Shown here piece after piece: positions 44,237 to 51,329 of a stretch of DNA of 64,000 bases. The translations under genes and the position numbers were made by a program. Positions within the stretch are counted from its first letter, which is position 1. Every line of letters starts with the position of its first letter. Source of the stretch: Polyangium mundeleinium. GTDB lineage: Bacteria > Myxococcota_A > Polyangia > Polyangiales > Polyangiaceae. The notes below the pieces were generated by a model. It did not search any database. It saw nothing but the letters and a program-made list of their open reading frames with translations, and was not told the DNA's origin. The stretch is taken from the NCBI RefSeq assembly GCF_028369105.1, contig NZ_JAQNDO010000001.1, positions 11,812,501 through 11,876,500 on the forward strand. The letters are read 5' to 3'.

Positions 44237-45238
44237 ATGAACCCAGGCGGTTACGGTGGCGGCGGGGGATACCCGCCCGGCGGTGGTTATCCTCCCGGCG
44301 GTGGTTATCCGCCCGGCGGTGGAATGCCGCCGTCTGGCGGAGGTGGCGGCTGGGGGCCGCCTCCGGGCGGTGCGCCGCCTCCGGGTGGGGGTGGTGGCTG
44401 GGGACAACCTCCGGCCGGCGCCCCGGGCATGGGGGCGTATGCACCTCCGCAAGGTGGGTATGGCCCGCCGCCCGGCCCGCCGATGGGCATGATGGGCGCG
44501 GGCGTGCCGGGTATTGGGCAGCGCGTCGTGTTCAATGGCGACGGCGGCAAGCTCTTCGGCACGTACCTGCTCTTCGCGATCGTGCCGGTCATCGTCGTCT
44601 ACTTCATCCTCGGCATTTTCTTTGGTATCGGGACGGCGATCGAGAGCGCCGTGCGCGCGGGCGGCGCGATCCTCGCGATCTTCGGGGCCATCGGCGGCCT
44701 CATCGGCCTCGCCGGTATCCTCGTCGCGTCGGTGTTGTTCGCGAACAAGTACTACGCGTTCTATTACGAGGCGCTGCAGCTCGACGGTCAGCCCTGCCAG
44801 TACACGGGCACGCCGCAGGAGCTCGCGAAGGTGCTGATCGTCAACACGCTCCTCACGAGCGTCACCTGCGGCGTCTACACGCCATGGGCGATCGTGCGCA
44901 TGAGGGAGTTCATCGACAGCAAGGTCCTCGTCGCCGGGCAGCCGGGGCGGCTCACGTTCCACGGCGATCCGGCGTCGCTGCTCGGCACGTACATCCTCGG
45001 CATGATCCTCGTGTATTGCACGTTCGGGATCTACGGCCCCTGGTTCGCGAACAACATCTTCGCGTTCATGTGGGAGAACACGAAGCTCGACGGCCGGGCC
45101 TACCAGTTCCGCAAGGATCCGGGCGGGTTCTTCGGGACGTACCTGCTCACGATCATCCTGTCGTCGATCACCTGCAACATCTATTACCCCTGGGGCATCT
45201 GCAACATCCTCAAGTGGGAAGCGGAGCGCGTCGCCTGA
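44237..45238 (+). CDS. DUF898 (YjgN-like) membrane protein with Gly/Pro-rich N-terminus
   Basis: A 333-residue inner-membrane protein. The first ~90 residues are low-complexity with repeated YPPGGG units. The rest is a DUF898/YjgN domain with about six membrane helices, including FGTYLLFAIVPVIVVYFILG, CGVYTPWAIVRMREF and the repeated LLGTYILGMILVYCTFGIYGPWF motif near the end. The function of the family is unknown. The DUF2752 gene follows 13 bases later, probably in the same transcript. Confidence 0.88.
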   Translation: MNPGGYGGGGGYPPGGGYPPGGGYPPGGGMPPSGGGGGWGPPPGGAPPPGGGGGWGQPPAGAPGMGAYAPPQGGYGPPPGPPMGMMGAGVPGIGQRVVFNGDGGKLFGTYLLFAIVPVIVVYFILGIFFGIGTAIESAVRAGGAILAIFGAIGGLIGLAGILVASVLFANKYYAFYYEALQLDGQPCQYTGTPQELAKVLIVNTLLTSVTCGVYTPWAIVRMREFIDSKVLVAGQPGRLTFHGDPASLLGTYILGMILVYCTFGIYGPWFANNIFAFMWENTKLDGRAYQFRKDPGGFFGTYLLTIILSSITCNIYYPWGICNILKWEAERVA

Positions 45239-45251
45239 CGCGTCCGAGCAC

Positions 45252-45617
45252 ATGCGTGAGAGCGCCGCAAAGCGGCTCCGCTTCGCCCTGCCGGCGCTCT
45301 CGATAGCCTCCCTCCTCGCCCTCCTCCCGCAAAGCACCTGCATCCTCCGCCTCGCGCTGGGGCTCCCCTGCCCCGCGTGTGGCCTCACGCGCGCGGCGCT
45401 CGCGCTCCTGCGCCTCGATCTCGCGACTGCAACCACCTTCCATCCGCTCGCGCTGCCGCTCGCGCTCGTCGCGATCACCACGGTCTTCGCCGCACTTTTC
45501 CTCGACGACGCGCGATGGAAACGGTTTGGCAGGGACGTCTCCGGCGGCAGCGCGGTCGCGATCATGGTCGTGTGGGCGCTTCGGTTTCTCGGCCTGTTCG
45601 GGGGGCCCGTGCCCTGA
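45252..45617 (+). CDS. DUF2752 membrane protein
   Basis: A 121-residue protein with three hydrophobic helices and the DUF2752 signature LGLPCPACGLTRAALALLRLD, in which the two Cys and the TRA motif are conserved. It follows the DUF898 gene closely. The function of the family is not established. Confidence 0.88.
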   Translation: MRESAAKRLRFALPALSIASLLALLPQSTCILRLALGLPCPACGLTRAALALLRLDLATATTFHPLALPLALVAITTVFAALFLDDARWKRFGRDVSGGSAVAIMVVWALRFLGLFGGPVP

Positions 45618-45738
45618 GATCACGCGGCGCGGCAAAGGATTCCACGGAAAAATCCGCTCGGGTGCACCACGCGTAGATGCAGAAACCAGGGAAAAGCCCC
45701 TTGTTTTCGGCTCTGACACGCGTGGTAGGATTACATTT

Positions 45739-47961
45739 ATGCCCATCCTCGAGCTCAAGGTAGCTTCAGGCGCGGATCTCTCCGTTCGACGCTTCACGGT
45801 GGAGGAGAGCGTCTCGACCCTCTCCACGATCGCCGTGTGGGCCCGCTGCGAAGATCCGGACGTCGATCTCGAGGGCATCATCGGCAAGGACGCGTCGCTG
45901 AAGATCGTGCACGGCGTGCGCTTCGTCGCCGGGCTCGGATCACGCTCGTGGAAGGGCGTCGTGACGCACGTCGAGCAGGTCCACGGCGTCGCGCCGATCC
46001 CGGGGCAGAAGGCCGAGTCGACCTACTTCCTCCGGATCGCGCCGAAGGCCTGGCTGCTCACGCAGCGACGTGGTCACCGCATCTACCAGCACCTCTCGAT
46101 CCCCGACATCATCGACAAACTCCTCGGCGAGTGGAGCATCACGCCCGTCTGGAAGATCGATCGCGGCACGTACCCGAAGCTCGAATACAAGGTCCAGTAC
46201 GGCGAGAGCGACTACGCGTTCATGAGCCGCCTCGTGGAGGAGGCGGGTATCGCGTTCACGTTCCCCGACGAGGCGGGCACGAACATCACGTTCCACGACA
46301 AGCTGGAGAAGGGGCCGAAGCGCGGGGGTTTGCCCGTCCCGTACATCGAGGAGCCCAACCAGGAGTCGGAGAAGGAGTTCGTCACGAACGTGCGGCTCTC
46401 GCACGAGGTGCGGCCGGGCCTCGTGACGATGCAGGACTACAACTTCCGCAAACCCTCGTACACCCTGCGCACGCAGAGCCCGCGCGCCGCGGCGCCCGAG
46501 GATCGCTACGAGCAATACCACTACCAGCCGGGCGCGTTCCTCGTCGAGCCGGGCAAGGCCGACGACAACACGCCGGTCGCGGACGACAAGGGCATCGCGC
46601 GGCACGACGAGCCGTTCGGCAAGGGGCGCGCCGAGCGAGCGCTCCTCGCGCGGCGCATGGGCCGCGGGCAGGTCGCGTTCGACACGAACTGCCCCGACGT
46701 CGCGCCCGGCGCGATCTTCAACATCGGTCATCACCCGCATCCCGACATCACGGACGGGACGAACCTGCTCGTGATCGATCTGCGGATCGAGGGTTCGCCG
46801 CAAGACGAGTGGAACATCTCGGGGCGGGCGGTGTTCGCCGACGTCGTGTTCCGCCCGCCGCTGCGGACGCCGAAGCCGAAGCTCAACAACGTGCAGAGCG
46901 CGACCGTGGTGGGCCCCGCGGGGCAGGAGATCCACGTCGACGAGTTCGGCCGCGTGCGCGTGCAGTTCCCCTGGGATCGCGAGGGCAAATTCGACGACGG
47001 TAGCTCCTGCTGGATCCGCGTGAGCCAGGGCTGGGCCGGCACGGGCTACGGCATGATCGTGATCCCGCGCATCGGCCAGGAGGTGCTCGTCGGCTTCCTC
47101 GACGGCGATCCGGACATGCCGATCATCACGGGCCGCGTCTTCAACGCGACGCAGCTCGTGCCGTACGAGCTGCCCAAGTACAAGACGCGCAGCGCGTGGA
47201 AGAGCAACTCGTCGCTCGGCGGCAATGGCTTCAACGAGATCATGTTCGAGGATCTCAAGACGAAAGAGCTCGTGTGGATGCAGGCGGAGAAGAACCTGCG
47301 CAAGCTCGTGAAGAACGACGAGATCATCACGATCGGGCACGACCGGCAGAAGTACGTCGTGCGCACGGAGCTCGAGACGACGAGCGGCACGCGTATCGAG
47401 GTGACCGGCGTGAACCGCACGGAGATCACCGACCAGGATCGCAGCCTGTTCGTCGGAGACAACAGCCTCAAGATGGTGAAGGGCGACGAGCACGAGAAGA
47501 CGGAAGGGAACATGAAGCTCCTGATCGAGAAGGATCAGGACGTCGTCGTCCGGCAGATGAAGCGCGAGCGCGTCGAGAAGGACATGAGCCTCTACGTCGT
47601 CGGCAACCGCAACGAGCGCGTGGACGGCACGCTCTCGCTCACCGTCGACAAGAACCACTACGAGAAGATCGCGAAGAACGCGGCGCTCGAAGTGACGAAG
47701 GAGCTGCACCTCAAGGCGGGCACGTCGATCGTGATCGAGGCGGCCAAGGACCTCACGATCAAGGGGCCGGGCGGTTTCATTCGTATCGATTCGAGCGGCG
47801 TGACGATCCGCGGCACGCTCGTGCGCATCAACAGCGGCGGCAGCGCGGGCTCGGGCGCGGGGGCGAATCCCATCCTGCCTGACGAGGCGCTGCTCGCCGT
47901 GGTGGAGGAGCCGGATCGCCCGAAGCCGATCGACCTGCGCGTCGACGGGATCGGCCAGTAA
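45739..47961 (+). CDS. vgrG: type VI secretion spike protein VgrG
   Basis: A 740-residue VgrG, the trimeric spike at the tip of the type VI needle. The gp27-like part (residues ~1-370) has RRFTVEESVSTLSTIAVWAR, HRIYQHLSIPDIIDKLL and YVQYGESDYAFMSRLVEEAGI-like elements. The gp5-like OB fold follows with HVDEFGRVRVQFPWDREG and GYGMIVIPRIGQEVLV. The C-terminal beta-helix runs to about residue 700, followed only by a short tail, so it carries no toxin domain. ATG at 45739 follows TAGGA. It opens a tightly packed effector operon. Confidence 0.95.
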   Translation: MPILELKVASGADLSVRRFTVEESVSTLSTIAVWARCEDPDVDLEGIIGKDASLKIVHGVRFVAGLGSRSWKGVVTHVEQVHGVAPIPGQKAESTYFLRIAPKAWLLTQRRGHRIYQHLSIPDIIDKLLGEWSITPVWKIDRGTYPKLEYKVQYGESDYAFMSRLVEEAGIAFTFPDEAGTNITFHDKLEKGPKRGGLPVPYIEEPNQESEKEFVTNVRLSHEVRPGLVTMQDYNFRKPSYTLRTQSPRAAAPEDRYEQYHYQPGAFLVEPGKADDNTPVADDKGIARHDEPFGKGRAERALLARRMGRGQVAFDTNCPDVAPGAIFNIGHHPHPDITDGTNLLVIDLRIEGSPQDEWNISGRAVFADVVFRPPLRTPKPKLNNVQSATVVGPAGQEIHVDEFGRVRVQFPWDREGKFDDGSSCWIRVSQGWAGTGYGMIVIPRIGQEVLVGFLDGDPDMPIITGRVFNATQLVPYELPKYKTRSAWKSNSSLGGNGFNEIMFEDLKTKELVWMQAEKNLRKLVKNDEIITIGHDRQKYVVRTELETTSGTRIEVTGVNRTEITDQDRSLFVGDNSLKMVKGDEHEKTEGNMKLLIEKDQDVVVRQMKRERVEKDMSLYVVGNRNERVDGTLSLTVDKNHYEKIAKNAALEVTKELHLKAGTSIVIEAAKDLTIKGPGGFIRIDSSGVTIRGTLVRINSGGSAGSGAGANPILPDEALLAVVEEPDRPKPIDLRVDGIGQ

Positions 47962-47976
47962 CGAGAGGAGCGGGAC

Positions 47977-48363
47977 ATGCCTGCAGCAGCACGCGTGACG
48001 GACATGCATACCTGCCCCATGTGCGAGGGACCGAAGCCCCACGTGGGGGGCCCGATCATCTCGGGGGAAATGACCGTGCTCATCGGGTTCATGCCGGCGG
48101 CACGGATCAGCGACAAGGCGATCTGCATCGGGCCGATCGACTCGGTCTCGCAAGGCGAGTCGACCGTGCTCATCGGCAACCAGCCGGCGTCGCGCATGGG
48201 CGACTCGACGGCGCACGGCGGCAAGATCGTGATCGGTTGCCCGACGGTGAACATCGGCTCGTCGCCGCAGGCGGAGACGCTGCGCACGGACGAACCCTTC
48301 TGCGAGGAGTGCGAGCGCGCGAAGAAGAAGCGGGAGGCGGCTCGAAAGAACCGGGAGGCGTAG
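47977..48363 (+). CDS. PAAR-domain spike tip protein
   Basis: A 128-residue PAAR protein that would sharpen the VgrG tip. Pro-Ala-Ala-Arg-type motifs are seen in the order AAARVTDMHTC, FMPAARISDKA and NQPASRMGDSTAHGG, the last with Asp/His for metal. A short Lys/Glu-rich tail with CEEC follows. It begins 15 bases after vgrG behind GAGAGGAG. There is no effector extension. Confidence 0.93.
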   Translation: MPAAARVTDMHTCPMCEGPKPHVGGPIISGEMTVLIGFMPAARISDKAICIGPIDSVSQGESTVLIGNQPASRMGDSTAHGGKIVIGCPTVNIGSSPQAETLRTDEPFCEECERAKKKREAARKNREA

Positions 48364-48366
48364 GCC

Positions 48367-49284
48367 ATGCAGCGGGCGATCGTCGAGCTGCGCTGGGGCG
48401 CGGAGGCGGGCACGAAGCGGATCCTGTCGGCGGGGGATCGGCTGCGGGTCGGTCGCAAGCCGAAGGCGCAATGGGTCGTGCCGGACGACACGATGTCCGG
48501 GGTCCATTTCGAGGTCACGTACGACGGGTCGCGTTGCGAGGTGCGGGACCTGAAGAGCGCGGTGGGGACGCTCGTCGGGGGGCAGAAAATCGACGCGCCG
48601 AGGGAGGTCGGCCATGGCGGCTGGATCCGCGCGGGCGGCAGCGATTTCATGGTCTATTACGAGGCCGCGACGCCGCCCGAGGACGACCCGGCCGACGTGA
48701 TGCTCGACGCGGAGGAGGGTGATCTCGAGCCGCTCGAAGCGTGCTGGGTCGAGGAGAACCGGCCGCGGCTCGAACGCGAGCGCGCGGGGCGGCAGGCGCG
48801 CAAGCAGGCGGCGCTCGACGTGCTCCGGCAGATCGACGGGCCCCTCTTCGCCGTGGTCGACGCTGCGCGGAGCGATCGCATCCTCACGTTGCTGCGCGAA
48901 TCCGTCGAGGGATATCGCTCGCTTTACGAGGGGCTCGAAGGCGAGACGCTCGCGCACGTCGCGCCGTACCTCGTGGAGCTTCCGCGTGGCTCGGGGCTCC
49001 TCGACAGGCTCGTCCGGGAGGGATTCCAGAAGCGGTGGGGGATCTTCATCGAGTATCCGCGGAGCTTCAAGGAGCTGCGGTCGCACCTGCGCCGCTTCTT
49101 GATGGTGGCGGACGCGGACACGCGGAAGAAGTTTTATTTCCGCTTCTATGACCCCGGGGTTTTGCGGGTCTTCTTGCCGACGACGACGCCCAAGCAACGG
49201 GCGGAGCTCTTCGGTGAGATCACTGCGTTCCGCGTCGAAGACGAGCACGGCCGCCTCGCGCGGCACGTGCCGGTGGAGGCCTGA
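48367..49284 (+). CDS. FHA-DUF4123 fusion, effector adaptor
   Basis: A 305-residue fusion. The N-terminal FHA domain (residues ~5-100) has RLRVGRKPKAQWVVPDD and the phosphothreonine-binding SGVHFEV. A Glu/Arg-rich linker follows, then a DUF4123 domain (residues ~155-300) with GPLFAVVDAARSDRILTLL and RSFKELRSHLRRFLMV. DUF4123 proteins (Tap/TEC) load effectors onto VgrG. The FHA part suggests that loading is linked to a Thr kinase signal. It lies three bases after PAAR and overlaps the next gene as TGATG. Confidence 0.9.
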   Translation: MQRAIVELRWGAEAGTKRILSAGDRLRVGRKPKAQWVVPDDTMSGVHFEVTYDGSRCEVRDLKSAVGTLVGGQKIDAPREVGHGGWIRAGGSDFMVYYEAATPPEDDPADVMLDAEEGDLEPLEACWVEENRPRLERERAGRQARKQAALDVLRQIDGPLFAVVDAARSDRILTLLRESVEGYRSLYEGLEGETLAHVAPYLVELPRGSGLLDRLVREGFQKRWGIFIEYPRSFKELRSHLRRFLMVADADTRKKFYFRFYDPGVLRVFLPTTTPKQRAELFGEITAFRVEDEHGRLARHVPVEA

Positions 49285-49688
49285 TGCTGCTCATCACCCG
49301 CGATCAACGCGAACGAGCCGGCGATCCCGCGTTCGTGACGCGCGTCGTGCGTCACCTCAAGCTCTATTATTTCGAGGAGCTTTGCCTCCTCAAGGACGAG
49401 GTCCTGCGCAACCGCGTGGTTCATTGCATCGCGCGGGCGCGGAAGCACGGGCTCACGTACGAGATGTGCCTGACCCTGTTCACGGCGAACATGCTCCGCA
49501 TCAACCCGGCCTACGACGAGCATCCGGCGCTCGCGGCGATCCTCGCCGATACGTCGCGGCCGGAGGAGAAGCGCATGGAGGCCCTCATCTTCGAGGCGAC
49601 TCCGGAGGACTGGGACGAGGCCGAGCGGCAGTGTGATGCCGAGGCGTACTGGAAAGACGTGGATGCTGCCGTGATGGAGGAGAACTGA
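49284..49688 (+). CDS. small hypothetical protein of the type VI island
   Basis: A 134-residue helical protein (FVTRVVRHLKLYYFEELCLL, NRVVHCIARARKHGLTYEM, acidic tail) with no recognised domain. Position between the DUF4123 adaptor and the lipase effector, coupled to both (one-base overlap upstream, three-base gap downstream), makes it a candidate accessory chaperone or immunity protein for the lipase. No signal peptide is seen, which argues against periplasmic immunity. Confidence 0.75.
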   Translation: MLLITRDQRERAGDPAFVTRVVRHLKLYYFEELCLLKDEVLRNRVVHCIARARKHGLTYEMCLTLFTANMLRINPAYDEHPALAAILADTSRPEEKRMEALIFEATPEDWDEAERQCDAEAYWKDVDAAVMEEN

Positions 49689-49691
49689 GCC

Positions 49692-51326
49692 ATGGCTTCG
49701 GCGATCCAACGAGCGCTCGAAAACCTCGCGAATGCGCAATCCATGCCGCTCAAGCCGCCGAGCGGGACGAAAGAGTGCCCGGACGGCCGCGTCCGCATCG
49801 GCGTCTTCTTCGACGGCACGGGCAACAACAAGTGGCGCGACTGGGGCAACGGCGCGAGCAACAGGAAGCTCGACTTCGAGGCCACCGATTTCCTCAACGA
49901 CGCCGAGCGCCAGAAGCCGAACGGCAAGGGCAAGCGGGTCGGGATGAACGGACCGACCAACGTCGCGAAGCTCTTCGAATGTTACAAGCCGTCGGACATC
50001 CCGAAGCTGCACAAGGTCTATCACCACGGCGTCGGCTCGGACTTCGATTACGACGATAAAACGGCCAAGGACACGCCGGGCGGGGTCACGAAACGGTATG
50101 GCAACGGCATGGCGGGCGGCGGGCTCGGCTTCGGGGGCAAGGAGCGCATCCGCTGGGGGCTGAACCAGCTCGCCGAATTCTATACCCGGCACGGCAACCT
50201 GATCGTCCCGCACAAGCTCTTCGACGTCTTCGGCTTCAGCCGCGGCGCGGCGCTCGCGCGTGATTTCGTGAACGAGGTCAAGACCACGGGCGTGCGGAAC
50301 CTGGAGGTCCCGGTGAAGACCGAATACATCCGGGTCCCCGCCGGCCGCGGCGGGACGGTGCTCGTGCCGCGCGAGGTCTTCGAGCGCATTCCGGACAACC
50401 AGATCACGCCCAAGTTCATGGGGGTCTTCGACACCGTGAACATGTTCAACACGGGCGACAGCTTCCTGCTCCAGGTCGATCACTCGTACGTCGAGTATTG
50501 CGTGCATCTCGTGGCCGAGGACGAGTTCCGCATGCTCTTCCCGCTCACGTCGATCTTCATGGATCCGAACGACCAGAAGGGCTGGCGCCAATCGACGCGG
50601 GACAAGTACCAGAAGCCCATTCGCTACAAGAAATGGATGCTCGAGCTCTGGTACCCCGGCTGCCACAGCGACGTCGGAGGGTCGTACCTCGATCGCGGCG
50701 ACAAGCCTCCCGTGCCTCCGCGGACAGTTCGGCAGGTCGACCAGTTCGGCGTCCCGTTCGAATACACGATACCGGGCCAGCCGTCGGTGCCCGGAAAGAA
50801 GAAAGAGCTCGCGCACATCCCGCTGCTCGACATGCATACCGCCTGCAAGAAGGCGCTCGTCCCCATCAACCCGCTCAGCATCCTGCCGGCCCACATGTAC
50901 GTGATCCCGGATCGGCTCGCCACGATCTACGCGCAATACGTCGCGTTCCGCAAGGGCACCGATTACGCGCAGCACACGGAGAAGGGCGAAGGCGACCAGC
51001 CGCGGTACATCCACGCGTACGAGGACAGCGAGTTCCGCAAGCGGTTCTACACGGAGACACGCTACAAGGATTGGCTCCAGCCGTGGAACTGGCACCGCGA
51101 CGACCCCAACGCGCGCGAATCCCAGCCCTTCGTGCAGGAGCTCACGCGCGATTACATCCACGATTCGTCCGCCGAATTCTCGCTCACGGGCTGGGCCGAG
51201 AAGAACGTCGTGCAAACGCGCCTCCAGCGAACGATCGTGTATGCCGACGCGCAGCCCTCCGTGGGCGCCCCGGGGAAGATCGGCAACGAAGCAGGCGTGC
51301 GCGAAGACAACCTGCCGAAAGATTGA
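49692..51326 (+). CDS. DUF2235 (Tle1-type) phospholipase effector
   Basis: A 544-residue alpha/beta hydrolase of the DUF2235 group, whose characterised members are type VI lipase effectors that degrade target-cell phospholipids. Features in order: VRIGVFFDGTGNN at residue ~35, the nucleophile elbow FGFSRGAA with Ser183, FMGVFDTVNMF near 245, and PGCHSDVGGSY with likely catalytic His325. It follows the adaptor pair and precedes the second VgrG by three bases, so it could be loaded on either spike. Its dedicated periplasmic immunity protein is not obvious. Confidence 0.92.
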   Translation: MASAIQRALENLANAQSMPLKPPSGTKECPDGRVRIGVFFDGTGNNKWRDWGNGASNRKLDFEATDFLNDAERQKPNGKGKRVGMNGPTNVAKLFECYKPSDIPKLHKVYHHGVGSDFDYDDKTAKDTPGGVTKRYGNGMAGGGLGFGGKERIRWGLNQLAEFYTRHGNLIVPHKLFDVFGFSRGAALARDFVNEVKTTGVRNLEVPVKTEYIRVPAGRGGTVLVPREVFERIPDNQITPKFMGVFDTVNMFNTGDSFLLQVDHSYVEYCVHLVAEDEFRMLFPLTSIFMDPNDQKGWRQSTRDKYQKPIRYKKWMLELWYPGCHSDVGGSYLDRGDKPPVPPRTVRQVDQFGVPFEYTIPGQPSVPGKKKELAHIPLLDMHTACKKALVPINPLSILPAHMYVIPDRLATIYAQYVAFRKGTDYAQHTEKGEGDQPRYIHAYEDSEFRKRFYTETRYKDWLQPWNWHRDDPNARESQPFVQELTRDYIHDSSAEFSLTGWAEKNVVQTRLQRTIVYADAQPSVGAPGKIGNEAGVREDNLPKD

Positions 51327-51329
51327 GCC

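Noticed and set aside
45940-49266. Minus-strand open frame of about 1,100 codons opposite vgrG, PAAR and the FHA gene
   Set aside because: Same shadow pattern, with no domain, and all three plus-strand genes are firm.
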